Below are positions 1 to 10,520 of a DNA stretch of 27,251 nt, in pieces. The stretch spans positions 92,419 through 119,669 of the forward strand of contig BFEA01000610.1 in assembly GCA_003427395.1 (NCBI GenBank), read 5' to 3'. Below the pieces are notes generated by a model. The model worked only from the letters and a program-made list of their open reading frames with translations, made no database searches and was not told the DNA's origin. Source of the DNA: Chara braunii (lineage: Eukaryota > Streptophyta > Charophyceae > Charales > Characeae). A program made the translations under genes and the position numbers. Numbering within the stretch: position 1 is the stretch's first letter; the number at the start of each line of letters is the position of its first letter.

Positions 1-491
1 TGCCAACTGGGCAATCCGCTGCCAGCGGGAGAGTACATTTCAAGTGAGCTGCCAATCAGGTAACCCGCTGCTAGCGGGGGAACACATTTTTAGTGATCTG
101 CCAACCGAGCAATCCACTGCCAGCGAGAGAGGATATTTCAAGTGAACCACCAAGCAGGCAACCCGCCGCTAGAGGGAGAGCACACTTCCAGTAATCTGTC
201 AGTCGGGCAACCTGCTGCTTGCGGTAGACCACATCTCTCGTGATCTGCCAATTGGCCAACCCACAGNTGGCTGGGGAGCACATTTCTAGTGAATTGCGAA
301 TGAGATAACCCGCGGGCAGCGGGAGAGTACACTTCAAGTGAACCGCCAATCAGGCAACCCGCTGCCAGCGGGGGAGTACATTTGGAGGTGAACTGCCAAT
401 CAGGTAAATCGCTGCCAGCGGGGGAGGGTATTTCAAGTGAACTGCAAATCAGGCTACCCGCTGCCAGCGGGAGAGGACATTTCAAGTGAAC
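1..491. repeat. 49-bp minisatellite, ten head-to-tail copies
   Basis: Units begin at 1, 50, 99, 148, 197, 246, 295, 344, 394 and 443. Nine are exactly 49 bp and the unit at 344 is 50 bp. Each unit has the plan TGCCAATCAGGCAACCCGCT, then GCCAGCGGGGGAG, then ACATTTCAAGTGAAC. There is no unique spacer between units, so this is a satellite and not a CRISPR array. The array is open at the left edge, so its true copy number is unknown. Units 8-10 are closest to the consensus and units 4-6 the most diverged. One ambiguous base lies at 267. Open frames through it on the minus strand are by-products of the period. Confidence 0.95.
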
Positions 492-819
492 TTATTTTTA
501 TTTGTTACTCATTTAAAGTATAATTTATTTAATCTCTTCTTTTGAAGTAGTACGAGGATACCTAGTTAAGCCTGAGAACGCTTGAGAACTTTTTAGTCTG
601 ATATAGCGAACTGGGCGTCTGAGCCCGGTTGAACCCCTAGAGTATGTGAGGCTGATGAGACGGAGAGAGAGTGACGGGGGTTGAGGGGCCCTACCGCTAA
701 AGGCGAGCCCGAAGAACGGCAAATATTTCTGATTAATTAATCTCATTATAATCCTACAGGCAGCGACAGTCTTCAGACGTGAAACTCATAATGACCATGC
801 AGCAGGTGAGTGCTGAGGC
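492..819. other. Unassigned spacer
   Basis: The first 40 bases after the satellite are AT-rich (TTATTTTTATTTG and similar). Read on the minus strand they look like an A/T-rich tail following a 73-codon open frame (746-525) that I do not recognise. No splice sites, RNA gene or domain could be supported. A 3' end of a SINE- or LINE-like element on the minus strand is possible but unproven. Confidence 0.4.
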
Positions 820-930
820 CATCACCCTGCTGATTGCCGAGGACCTCGGAGACAGGCGCGGCGAGTGACAGGCACCGTTGCCCTTGGCTTCGGCGATCGG
901 TAGGCGACCCTTCCCCGGGTTCCCTCACAA
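820..930 (+). pseudogene. Gag fragment of retroelement family 2
   Basis: From ACCCTGCTG at 823 this stretch matches the reverse complement of about 19320-19440, the front of the family 2 gag region. Shared landmarks are GAGGACCTCGGA, GCGCGGCGAGTGACAGGC and a following CCGTTGCCCT. In translation both read RRVTG(T/A)VAL(G/D)F, and then the copy here meets an in-frame TAG where the other copy has CAG. The fragment lies in the opposite orientation to the main family 2 element and runs directly into family 1 integrase near 930-940. It is too short to encode anything useful. The exact junction is uncertain by roughly 15 bases. Confidence 0.75.
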
Positions 931-934
931 CGTT

Positions 935-2256
935 CACAACGTGACTTGCTTTGTGAAATCCTACGACCTCCAGAAGAAACTGAAGGAGGAGCTCGTAGAG
1001 CACACAGCCAAGGATCCGGAACTTAGTCCCATCCTTGAGCGGTTGCAAGTTGACCCTAGCAGTCAGCCTGATTTTCACGAGTGTGAGGGACTGGTTTTCC
1101 ATCGCTACGGGAACCACGACCGTTTGTGTGTGCCCAACCATGAGCCTCTCCGCACGCACTTTTTGGATTTGGCCCATGGCCGAAGCGGGCACTTTGGCAT
1201 GGCGAAGACGTACACAAATCTGTTGCAACAGTTTGATTGGCCTGGCATGAAAGGGACTGCTGAGAAGTTTGTGGCTGAGTGTCAAGTCTGTCAACGAATC
1301 AAACCATGCAGACAAAAGCTCATGGGGCTACTCACACCCCTTCCCATTCCCGATGGTCCCGGGGAGTCCGTCTCCATCGACTTCACCGACATGGGAAAGG
1401 TAAGTAACAACTGTTACTCACAAGTCATGGTGATTGTTGACCGATTTTCTAAGTTTCTCAATCTGATCCCTTTGCCACCGCACACCCCAACAGAATTAGT
1501 GATTCATGAGTTCTTACAGAAGTACATTCTGTAGTTCGGGACCCCGAAGACTCTCGTAAGCGATCAGGACCCGCACTTCATTAGTACTAAATGAAAGGAC
1601 TTCACATCTCATGTGGGGATCGGGCCATGTATGACATATGACCGACACCTTGAAGCTAACGGTTTGGTTGAAGAAATCAACCAGACTGTGTTCCAACTTC
1701 TCCGTGCTTTGATTATCCCAGATCAGGAAACATGGGATGAAGAGTTGTATTTCGTTAGGGGGTTGTACAACAACTTCATGCGTTCTGCCACCGGCATGAC
1801 ACCTAACAGGCCGCATCTCGGTTGGCCGATCCGTAATCCGCTCTCTTACCTATTCGCTAAGCAGCCAGTTGGCTTAAGACCCGGCTGGCCTAGTTTCAGG
1901 GCCAACTATGATCGCTTGCTCAAGGTTGTCATTGCAGCCATGACCAAGCGACAGCACGCCATGATCCATCACGCGAACAAGGGGCGTCGACCGTCGGACA
2001 TTCAGGTAGGAAGCTATGTCTTGATCAAGATGTCTGAATTCTCGGAAGAAGAAGAGGTCTCTCGCAAACTTCTCCCACTCTATTACGGACACTGGGAAGT
2101 TTTAGATGTGATTGGCGAGGACCACTCTGGCCCTTCGTACGTAGTTGATGTGCCAACACATCTGTGCACATACCCCGTGTTCCATGCATCGAAACTGTAC
2201 CTCCACCGTGATGCTAAGAAGTTCGATTATCGCGAAGACATGATCCCTCGTGCGAT
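935..2256 (+). pseudogene. Ty3/Gypsy integrase, truncated upstream copy (family 1)
   Basis: Integrase inserts retroelement cDNA into the host chromosome. The H2C2 zinc finger is complete: H (1175), H (1190), C (1280) and C (1289), spaced H-x4-H-x29-C-x2-C. The catalytic triad is D (1379) in SIDFTDM, D (1562) in VSDQDPHF and E (1670) in NGLVEE, giving the DD35E spacing. The C-terminal barrel-like region follows (VGSYVLIKMSEF, FHASKLYLHRD). In-frame breaks are TAG at 1532 and TGA at 1592. RT and RNase H are absent because the 5' side is replaced by a family 2 gag scrap. The copy at 9205-10500 is about 90% alike by eye and carries the same TAG at the matching position (9800), but has TGG where this copy has TGA. 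Confidence 0.93.
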
Positions 2257-2533
2257 CAAAGGCGGACATGAGATAGACAGAATCAAACAGCACGTCGGGA
2301 AGGGACGCAACAGATAGTACCAGGTTCACTTCATGTATCACCCATTAGACGATCTGGAGTGGATTTCCAAATAGGACCTGCTACGGAGTGCACCGCGCGT
2401 TGTCAAAGCCTACGAGCGACAAATCGCCACTAATGATGTACCTAAGATCTCTGCAAGACTCACTGCAACAGAGTACTCTAGGAACCTCTTTGCCTTGCTT
2501 GCTTACGATGTGCTTGTCGAGGACTCAGAATGA
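2257..2533 (+). pseudogene. Chromodomain-like C-terminal tail of pol (upstream copy)
   Basis: After the integrase, the same frame continues through TAG at 2315 into YQVHFMYHPLDDLEWISK, another TAG at 2372, then DLLRSAPRVVKAYE and a terminal stop at 2531. The order of aromatic, hydrophobic and Trp-containing strands followed by a helix matches the plan of Ty3/Gypsy chromodomains (Y-x-V-x-F/W ... W ... DL), which steer integration to chromatin marks. The aromatic cage is not clearly complete, so it would be a divergent chromoshadow- or group-II-like type. The downstream copy has the same first TAG but keeps CAG at the second site. Confidence 0.6.
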
Positions 2534-2560
2534 GTTACTCGCCCGAAGGGACCTTGCTCT

Positions 2561-2574
2561 TGAGGGGGGAGTAG
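2561..2574 (+). promoter_or_regulatory. Polypurine tract before the shared LTR
   Basis: The run TGAGGGGGGAGTAG abuts the LTR start at 2575 and would prime plus-strand DNA synthesis. The matching tract at 10830 is AAGGGGGGAGTAG. Confidence 0.8.
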
Positions 2575-3854
2575 TATGATGACCTGTCCTAACATGCACT
2601 GAAACACAAGACTGATTTCAGAGAAATGCCCATAACCTGAATGCCTTGCTGAGTTTCCCGCCTGCTGCTAAGTCGTTTTGTGCACGCTTGCTGGTTGCAT
2701 GTCTGTCTGACTGCTGGTTGGCTTGAGTGTGTGTGTGGTCGTGCCTGTCTGAGTGTTGGTTGGCTTGAGTGTGTGTATCGCCCGCAAGGGCACTTGCTTG
2801 TTCATTGGGCCCTCAGGGCCGATACTTACATGTGGTTGTGACATTGAGGGATTGCAGCAGGAAAAACGCTAACGTAGCGGGTAAGCCGGTACCGCACCCT
2901 GAAGGGGGAGATGTGCGGGTACTAAAGACCGAGCAGAAGAAGACAGAAGTCACATTTTTAAAGGCCCAGTAGTTGTAGGTTAGGTCTAGGCAGGATACCA
3001 ATCCAACCAGTCGGGGTCTAGGGCCTGTACGGGCAATATCAGAGTCAGCAATGATGTTTCCCTCCAAAAGGGAGGAGGTACTGATTACTTGGACGGCCGA
3101 GCGGCCTTGAAGTCAACGCCCGAAGAGGCACGTAGGCCACTATATCTCCCAGCCAGGTGAAGAGCCCGACGTCTTTTTCGGTGTGCAAGTTTGGCGACAC
3201 ACGGGTTGGAGCACCAGTTGGAGCAGCGCTATCCAAGAGCAGCGCCGCTGGGGAAAGGACAAGAACACGGAGGAGGAAGAAGAACAGGAAGGGGGAGGAG
3301 AGCCAGAGGTGCTTACCTGGCTATGGTGGCAGTCATCTTCATCACCTTGGTGGGCGCTGCAACAGGGAGTCCCCAACAAGGGGAGCTACACCAAGAAGCT
3401 TTGAGGCAGGGTCGGGCATGGCGGCCTGAGCTAGAGCAGCCATAGCTGCTTTGGGTTGTTCTTTGGGCATCTGGGCAAGGCCTCCGCCATAGCCCCGACC
3501 TATGAGAGTGAAGAGTGGGAGGGGCGGCTATGGCTATGGTGGACCTGAAGTGATACCTACAGTAGAAGAGGAACTCGAACATTGATTCTGGATCAGCTAT
3601 CCAACATTGTATTATTATTTCTTGTATGAATAAGAGAAGGGGGAGATAAGGAGGAGGAGATTGTTTGGCGAAGAAGAAAAGCCCTGTCATTTGTCTGTGC
3701 TGGTGTACATCATCTTCTTCTTCCTTCTCACTTCTTCTTCTTCTTCTTTTTCTAATCCTCTCTCTCCTCTCAAGTTCATTCATGTCTTTCTGCAATTAGA
3801 TGGCATTGTACTATTTGATGGATGTGTATCTCGACATTGGTAAGGATCATAACA
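2575..3854 (+). repeat. Shared central LTR of family 1 (1280 bp)
   Basis: It starts TATGATGACC (TG decayed to TA; the other LTR keeps TGTGATGACC) and ends GGATCATAACA, so the ends are imperfect inverted repeats of TG...CA type. A polypurine tract lies immediately left and a tRNA primer site one base to the right. It contains a 42-bp tandem duplication (about 2703-2790, CTGTCTGA... GGCTTGAGTGTGTG), a possible TATA box CTATATCT at 3140-3147, and a (TTC)n run near 3713-3752. Over the first 120 or so aligned bases it differs from the right LTR at roughly one base in ten, so the element is old. Small ORFs inside it have no family resemblance. Confidence 0.93.
3140..3147 (+). promoter_or_regulatory. 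Possible LTR TATA box
   Basis: CTATATCT is conserved in the right LTR at 11575-11582, in a block (GCCxCTATATCTxCCAG) that is better preserved than its surroundings. It is a candidate element promoter; no start site can be shown from sequence alone. Confidence 0.4.
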
Positions 3855-3855
3855 T

Positions 3856-3867
3856 TGGTATCAGAGC
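3856..3867 (+). promoter_or_regulatory. Primer binding site, initiator tRNA-Met
   Basis: TGGTATCAGAGC lies one base after the LTR end. It is complementary to the 3' end of plant-type initiator tRNA-Met, which would prime minus-strand synthesis. This is the usual PBS of plant Gypsy and Copia elements. Confidence 0.93.
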
Positions 3868-5183
3868 GGATTCTACTTGCTGGTGAGACTTGACGTTGTT
3901 GCCTTAACCCTTACCTAAATGGATTGAGGGAACCACTTAGGGTTAGGGTTGGTTTGTGAAGGGAAGAGGGGCAACGTGGCTGAGGGAAGTTGTCCCCACC
4001 TGGTTAGGTCACGGAGGGTCGTCGTTGAACCTAACCAGGTTGCTTGAGAGTTAGATTAGGGTGGCGAGACATTTCGAGGAGGCTTCATGCGGCAATTTGA
4101 GTGAGGCGACAATGAGAGGCACTCGCACCTGGAATCTGATTCAAGGGAGACACTTGGCAACTTAAGGGTTGCCCTCAAGTACGCGAGCTTGAGGTCAGCG
4201 ACCACTCAGGATTTATGGACTGCAAGTTGCTACTTTGTTCTTCAGCATCGACGGGGGATCCGACGTTGCACTTGGGTGTTGGAGTCAGACCCTCCTAGGA
4301 GATAGGACACTAGTGTAGGGGTATCGTTAGAGGGGTCAGGAGGATTACATGAGAGGGGGGTGAGTTTTATTCATCTCGAAGCTCAAGGCCACTCAGGTAA
4401 GTGTCGTGCACCTATGGGATGCCTATGTGTATGTGCATGGTATGGTTTGTCCTGCCGGGGTTACTCTGGGTTTCTTTTCCTACTTCTTTGTGGTTTTGAT
4501 TGTGTGATTGAATGCATGTGATCTACCTACTCACCTGATGGATGGAAAGTAAAGTATCTTGATCTAAATGCCGAGTTTTTCTACAGTATTGTCTTTCATC
4601 TCTGAACGGTTGTAGTCTGTAGGTTCTGTCAGAAGTTGAAATTTCATTTTTCAGTACAGTAGAAACTGAACTAAGTCCATTTGGGACTCCTCTTCATTGG
4701 GACCTGGCCGCGACCTACGTGGGACCTCTGGAACCCAATAGGACCAGGCCCAAACAAAAAGAGCCCTTTGGGCCCAAATCGGTTATGCATTAGCCCATTG
4801 TCTTTGGACTGTGTTACGAAGTTCTTTCTTTTTGGTTAGGACACCCACTACCGAAGGGATCTCGGTGGAGATGTTTCACATGTTTTTTGGTTGCACTGTC
4901 CGTGGCTTAACTCGCATCTTGTACACCACTCAATTCTCCATTGTTGCATTTAGTCACTCGTTGTCTGGTTTGCTGTACGGTCACGGAGCTGGTCAGACTG
5001 GACTCGAGAGGACCTCGTATGAAGTCTGATCAAACTGGGTTGCTGGATCAGACCTCTCGTGTGAATTTGATTGTTTTTTTTTTGGTTTGCTGCTCTCTAA
5101 GTCCAAATGAAATGTCGCTCCGGCTAGGAGTTCTCCCTTCTCTTCTCTGAGCTATTCAGTCTGTTTCTCTGAGTTCATTTCTG
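3868..5183 (+). other. Untranslated leader of family 1
   Basis: About 1.3 kb lies between the PBS and the first plausible gag ATG. No ORF here resembles a retroelement protein; open frames of 60-72 codons at 4811-5150 look random. The stretch 3938-3955 contains TTAGGGTTAGGG, too short for a telomeric array. A packaging signal would be expected here but none can be identified. Confidence 0.6.
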
Positions 5184-6985
5184 ATGCCCATGGAGACTCG
5201 CAACCAGAAACAAGAGAGAGAGAGGAGGGAAAGAGAAAAGGAAGAGAAGGAAAGTATAACCCTCTGGAGTGGGTAAGGACTGAGAAAAGAAGTGTTCGTC
5301 CAAGTAAAAAAGGGAGTGTACCTCTTGAGAGTCTAATTGATTCTTTTGTTGATTAATGTCTCTCTGACCCACCTGCCAACACTAACGATCCGAAAATGGC
5401 CCAGCTATCCTCAGGATAATGGCGGACCCTATTAAATGCAGCCAGCGATACGGAAAAACTGTGTATGCAAGCACTTCTAAATGGTGTTATAGAAAGGGAA
5501 TAGGAAGCGGAGAAGGAGAGGAAGGAATAGCTGCTGAAAAGTCAAGAGGCCATCTTCGAAGTTGTTCTCTCGCTAACCAAAGAGCAGTGTGGGGAACAAT
5601 TGCAGTCCATACTCACCGCTATCGTCCAAGTCCGGAGGCTTGAAGATCATACCACTCAGATCGCCGAAGTCTTCGCAAAATTGAAGATACTTCAGGAGGA
5701 TCTGACTGATATGACCAGCAAGTACCGCGACTTGATGGTCGAGGTTGTTGCGCTGCGACAGGCCCAAGTAACCAATCCTCTTCCTCTACCCCTGGTTCCG
5801 GAGTTGCGATTGAGACTGATCTTGCCCCTTTTACTATATCTACTTGTGCTGCTTCCCTTAGTGTGATTGCGAACCCCTCTTGACCTGCGGCAGGTGCAGA
5901 TTCCGTAGCTACTGTAATCAACAATGAGGCAGAAAACTTTGCAACTGTTGCAGCCTTAAGATCAGCACCAGCAGTTGCTGGTCCCAGCTACGCTGGGTCC
6001 CACGTCGACCGAAAGGCGGTGCAAATACTGTCTAAGTACGACGGCAAATAAGACATTGAAGTTTTGATCAGCTCCATGAGGGCATACTTCGAGTTGCTAG
6101 GGACTTAGGCAGAGACTCAGTTAGTGATCATGGGAATGAATATCGAGTCAGTTGTACGGGGCTTCCTAGAAGTCTAAGCTAGGCGGGCTGGGATTCCAAA
6201 AATTGAACTGACGAGGTGGCTCGGTTGCCTCCCTCGAGGAGCTCCTCATTCTCCAGTATAAGGATCCACACGCTGCAGCAAGGGCAAGAAACCAGCTTGA
6301 TAAAATCAAACGCAGCAGGTGGATGGGCTCCATGAAAAGCTTGCAAACCTATCTCAGCAAGATGTTTGCTACACCTGGTTTTGAACTGACTGACCATTTT
6401 TGCTTGGATATGGTCAAGGAGGCAATCCCCACCAGTTTTACTAATCGCTTAGACAGGGACTTCATTGGGTATACTGATTGGTTCACTCTAATGAAGGACG
6501 TAGTCAGTCTCGAGGCGGTAGACCTCGTCACTACATCAGGCAGCAAAAAACCCATGGGCGGCAGGCGGTTCAAAGGCAGTAGTCGTTTTGCTGTGCATAA
6601 CCTGCTGGAGGTTTAAGAGCAGGCCAAAGCAGATGACCACACTCTTGGTAACGACCTGATACAACCTGTTCGTCAGCCCATGAGTCTGATGTAAATCAAG
6701 AAGAATAAAAATTTACTACCTTTAAGAAGACTGTCAATGCAAGGGGACCGAATCGGAATGCGGGGAAGAATTATGTCTAACTTTCCAAGGGAGTCAAGAT
6801 CTCATCCAAACCGGAGGATGCAGCCACTAAACCATGGGTCGATCTTCGGATCAGTGAAAATGATTGGCTGGGTAGACTCAAGAAAGGGGTATGCCTGCAT
6901 TGCCAGAAATCAAACCATAAAGTACAGGATTGCTATAGGCTGCAGGGAAACCAGACCCGGGCGTAGAGTCGACTTCAGCATACTC
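5184..6985 (+). pseudogene. Gag polyprotein of family 1 (capsid and zinc knuckle)
   Basis: Gag forms the virus-like particle and binds element RNA. I start it at ATG 5184 (MPMETRNQKQERERRE), a highly charged N-terminus. A coiled-coil-like stretch follows at 5600-5775 (DHTTQIAEVFAKLKILQEDL), then a capsid-like region at 6040-6600 (KYDGK, SMRAYFELLG, DPHAAARARNQLDKIK, DMVKEAIPTSFTNRL). The C-terminal zinc knuckle is intact at 6892-6933: CLHCQKSNHKVQDC, the CX2CX4HX4C pattern. In-frame TAGs at 5501, 5528 and 6106, plus frame changes between coiled coil, capsid and knuckle, make it a pseudogene. The stops at 5501 and 5528 sit in Glu/Lys/Gln-rich sequence where CAG is the natural ancestral codon. 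Confidence 0.85.
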
Positions 6986-7160
6986 TGCAGCAAGGGAGAC
7001 TGAATCTGATGCAGATCAACAGTCCTCCCTTGAAGCCCAATCATTTCTTGAAACCAAGGCTGAAGTGTGTGATGTATTGTATGTCGAGCCTTGGGAGGAG
7101 TCTGGGACGGGCGACTTCCACTACCACTTCGAGCATTGGGCTGAAATTAAACAGTAGCGT

Positions 7161-7490
7161 GCCCAAGGGAGAGCGAATCTGATCTTCTTCAAACTTCTCA
7201 TAGACCACTGTTATCTCTGTGTCTTGATTGACTGTGGCACGACGGCTAACTTTATGTCACCTCACTGGATACGCAAAGTGGGTTTGGGAATGAAGCAAGT
7301 GGTCTAGCAAACCCTTGTCAAACCCAAGTTAGCAACAAGGAAGTTGTCTATTCTACGCATGCAGTCAAAGGTGTGCGCATTACCTTTGACAAAAACAAAA
7401 TTGTCACCCACGCGCTGAACTTCTATGTTCTTGACAAGTGTCCTTAGCTTGGGATGGAAGCAGTCCCAATGCGAATGGACCAAGTGGAAG
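7161..7490 (+). pseudogene. Aspartic protease of family 1 pol
   Basis: Retropepsins cleave the Gag-Pol polyprotein. The active-site loop is at 7221-7250, CVLIDCGTTANFMS, with catalytic D at 7230 in a D-C-G-T form (most family members have D-S-G-A/T). Downstream hydrophobic strands continue in two other frames (VRITFDKNKIVTHALNFYVLD near 7370-7440), so at least two frame changes break it. A stop follows the first strand at about 7305. The segment after it (7490-7850; DEKHESPVTFLNVMKFCKKW) looks like a pol linker. Confidence 0.75.
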
Positions 7491-7839
7491 GAGTCACTTT
7501 TTATGGTCAAAGATGCTCGAGGGAACGAGCTTTCTGTCCTCTTGGATGAGAAGCACGAGTCCCCAGTGACTTTTCTGAATGTTATGAAGTTTTGTAAGAA
7601 ATGGCGCAAGCACAAGGAGGAAGAACAATTGTATGTTGCCTTTGTTCGTCCTACTCATGTACCATATACTTTTGCGGTTAATACCACTATTACTTCATCT
7701 AGTGATACTACTGTTAGTACTACTACTACGAACACTTCTACTTTTCTACCCCCTACTACTCCAAATGATCTCATTTCAGACTCGGTTGCCTCTATTCGCG
7801 ACCTGCGACCTGACTTAAGTGATCCCTTTGTTGATCCTT

Positions 7840-8830
7840 CATCCCCACTGGTTCCACCGAACATCCAAAACTTACTCGATCGGTTCCCAAAAGTTCTGTC
7901 CGAGCCACCTGGAGTCCCCACGCGATCAGTCCGACACACCATCAAGTTCGTCGAGGGTGTTGTTCCTCCAAAGGGCTGCGTGTACTGAATGGGACCCTGC
8001 AAGTTGGAAGAACTCCGGCAACGGATTGACGAAATGATTGACAAAGGGTGGATCAAGCCTAGCGAGTCTGAATTTGGTGTTCCTGTCTTGTTTGTTCCAA
8101 AGAGAGGAGGTAAGCTTCGTATATGTGTTGACTATCGCGGCCTAAGCTGCATCATAAAAAATAACGCATATCCATTGCCCTAAATAGATGACTTGCTTGA
8201 TGCCGCAGGCGGATGCAAAGTTTTCTCTAAGATCGATCTCAAGTCTAGCTACCACCAGATTGAAATCGATCCTGCGGACCAGCACAAAACTATGTTCAAA
8301 ATACGCGATGGGCTTTACAAGTTTACCGTAATGCCCTTCAGTCTCACGAACGCACCGACCACCTTCCAAAGTCTCATGGACAAATTCCTCCGCGAACAGA
8401 TTGGCCGGTTCGTGGTGGTCTACCTCAATGACGTACTAATCTTCAGCAAGTCCATGGAGGAACACCTCAAGCACCTTGAGGAAGTATTGACAATCCTCAA
8501 GAAGACTCAACTCCATCTAAACTCAGAGTAATCTGAGTTTGGGAAGGATAGTGTCATTTATCTTAGGCACCGGTTGTCTGCTGCAGGCCTAGAGCCTGAG
8601 GCAACCAAGGTGGAGGTCATGTGCAACTGGCCTGAACACGTGAATGTTAGCGAACTGCGTTTTTTCTTGGTCTCACGTCATACTATCGAAAGTTTGTGCC
8701 CCGCTTCTCCATTATTGCGCGTCTATTGTCTCGACTGGAAAGTAAGAATGTTCCCTATTCTTGGGACACCACGTGCACGAACGCCTTTCAAGCTTTGAAA
8801 GACGCCTCGGTAAGTTACCCAGTGCAGCTC
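7840..8830 (+). pseudogene. Reverse transcriptase of family 1
   Basis: Copies element RNA into DNA. Ordered RT blocks are readable in one frame from 7860 to about 8668: the N-terminal EPPGVPTRSVRHTIKF, then LEELRQRIDEMIDKGWIKPS, VPVLFVPKRGGKLRICVDYR, KIDLKSSYHQI, VMPFSLTNAPTTFQSLMD, and the catalytic box YLND at 8421-8432. The first catalytic-box Asp is Asn (AAT at 8427), which would abolish polymerase activity. Stops interrupt at 7986 (TGA), 8181 (TAA) and 8529 (TAA). A frame change near 8668 moves the thumb/connection region (LTSYYRKFVPRFSIIARLLS) to another frame, and another break lies near 8830. Confidence 0.93.
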
Positions 8831-8837
8831 CCAAACT

Positions 8838-9200
8838 GATATTCGTAGTTACTACGGATGCAAGTCAGTATGGAATAGGGTCAGTGCTGCAGCAAGATGA
8901 CGGCGATGGTTTGCGGCCACTCGAATTTTACAGCAAACGCATGCCCAGCGCAAGGTAGTCACTTCCACCAACATGCGCGAGCTTTATGCTCTGCGTATGG
9001 TTTTGGATCATTGGAAACACTATCTTTTGGGACGCCATTTCAAAGTGTTCTCAGATTATGAGACTTTGAAGTGGATCAAGGAGCAAACTACCCTGTCCCC
9101 TACGTTGATTCGCTGGTTCAATGAAATTGACATCTTTGACTTAGAGTTGAGACACAAAAAAGGTTGTTATCATTGAATCGTTGACGCATTGTCTCGCCAC
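8838..9200 (+). pseudogene. RNase H domain of family 1
   Basis: Removes the RNA strand during reverse transcription. Visible in order: FVVTTDASQYGIGSVLQQ (catalytic D, 8845-8900), LEFYSKRMPS, then after a one-base frame change near 8955 MRELYALRMVLDHWKHYLLG (Glu block at 8973) and FKVFSDYETLKWI (D block at 9035). The His normally after the third Asp block is Tyr. The end of the domain and start of integrase is marked by VDALSRHPEYV near 9180, just after an in-frame TGA at about 9174. Confidence 0.88.
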
Positions 9201-9204
9201 CCTG

Positions 9205-10520
9205 AGTACGTGACTTACCTGGTGAAATCCTACGACCTCCGGAAGAAACTGAAAGAGGAGCTCGTAGAGCACGCAGCCAAGGATCTGAAGCTTAGTCCCA
9301 TCCTTGAGCTGCTGCGAGCTGACCCTAGCAGTCAGCCTGATTTTCACGAGTATAGGGGACTGGTCTTCCGTCGCTACGGGAACCACGACCGTTTGTGTGC
9401 CCAACCATGAGCCTCTCCGCACGCACTTTCTAGATTTGGCTCATGGCCGGAGTGGACACTTCGGCATGGCAAATACGTATGCAAATCTGAGTGTAACAGT
9501 TTGATTGGCCTGGCATGAAAGAGCCTGCTGAGAATTTTGTGGTTGAGTGCCAAGTCTGTCAACGAATCAAATCATGCAGACAAAAACCCATGGGGCTACT
9601 CACACCCCTTACCATTCTGGATGGTCCCGGGGAGTCCGTCTCCATCGACTTCACCGACATGGGAAAGGTAAGTAAGAACGACTGCTCACAAGTCATGGTG
9701 ATTGTTGACCGATTCTCTAAGTTTTTCAATCTGACCCCTTTGTCGCCGCATGCCCCAACAAAATTAGTGATTCATGAGTTCCAACAGAAGTACAATTTGT
9801 AGTTCGGGACCCCGAAGACTCTCGTAAGCGATCGGGACCCGCGCTTCATTAGTACTAAATGGAAGGACTTCACATCTCATCTGGGGATCAGGCTGTGTAT
9901 GACATTTGACCGACACCCTGAAGCCAACAATTTGGCTGAAGAAATCAACTAGACTGTTTTCCAACTTCTTCGCGCTTTGATTATCCCAGATCAGAAAACA
10001 TGGGATGAAGAGTTGTATTCCGTTAGGAGGTTGTACAACAACTTCATGCGTTTTATCACCGGCATGACACCTAACAAGCTGCATCTTGGTTGGCAGATCC
10101 GTAATCCGCTCTCTTACCTATTCCCTGAGCAATCAGCTGGCTTAAGACCCGGCAGGCATGGTTTCAGGGCCAAGTATGATCACTTGCTCAAGATTGCCAT
10201 TGCAGCCATGACTAAGCGACAACACGCCATGATCCATCACGAGAACAAGGGGCATCGACCGTCGGACATTCAAGTAGGAAGCTATGTCTGGGTCAAGATG
10301 TCTGAATTCTCAGAAGAAGAAGGGGTCTCTCGCAAACGTCTTCCACTCTATTACGGACCCTTAGAAGTTTTGGATGTGATTGGCGAGGACCACTTTAGCC
10401 TTTAGTACGTAGTTGATGTGCTAACCCATCTGTGCACATACCTCGTGTTCCATGCATCAAAGTTGTACCTCCACCGTGATGCTAAGATGTTCGACTATCG
10501 CGAAGACATGATCCCTCGTG
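9205..10520 (+). pseudogene. Integrase of family 1 (downstream copy)
   Basis: Same protein as the truncated copy at 935-2256. The zinc finger is split by frameshifts: HGRSGHFG lies in one frame (9443-9466) and CQVCQRIK in another (about 9548). A two-base loss relative to the upstream copy near 9394 causes the first break. The catalytic residues D (9647), D (9830) and E (9938) keep the DD35E spacing. Stops are TAG 9800 (shared with the upstream copy), TAG 9950 (CAG in the upstream copy) and TAG 10403 (TCG in the upstream copy). The two copies therefore decayed partly together and partly independently. Confidence 0.92.

Noticed and set aside
1-491. CRISPR-like array
   Set aside because: The 49-bp units are contiguous without unique spacers, and the genome is eukaryotic.
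773-1315. 180-codon minus-strand ORF
   Set aside because: It lies antisense to the family 1 integrase zinc-finger region and has no domain of its own.
3938-3955. Interstitial telomere repeat (TTAGGGTTAGGG)
   Set aside because: Only two units with no extension; chance is sufficient.
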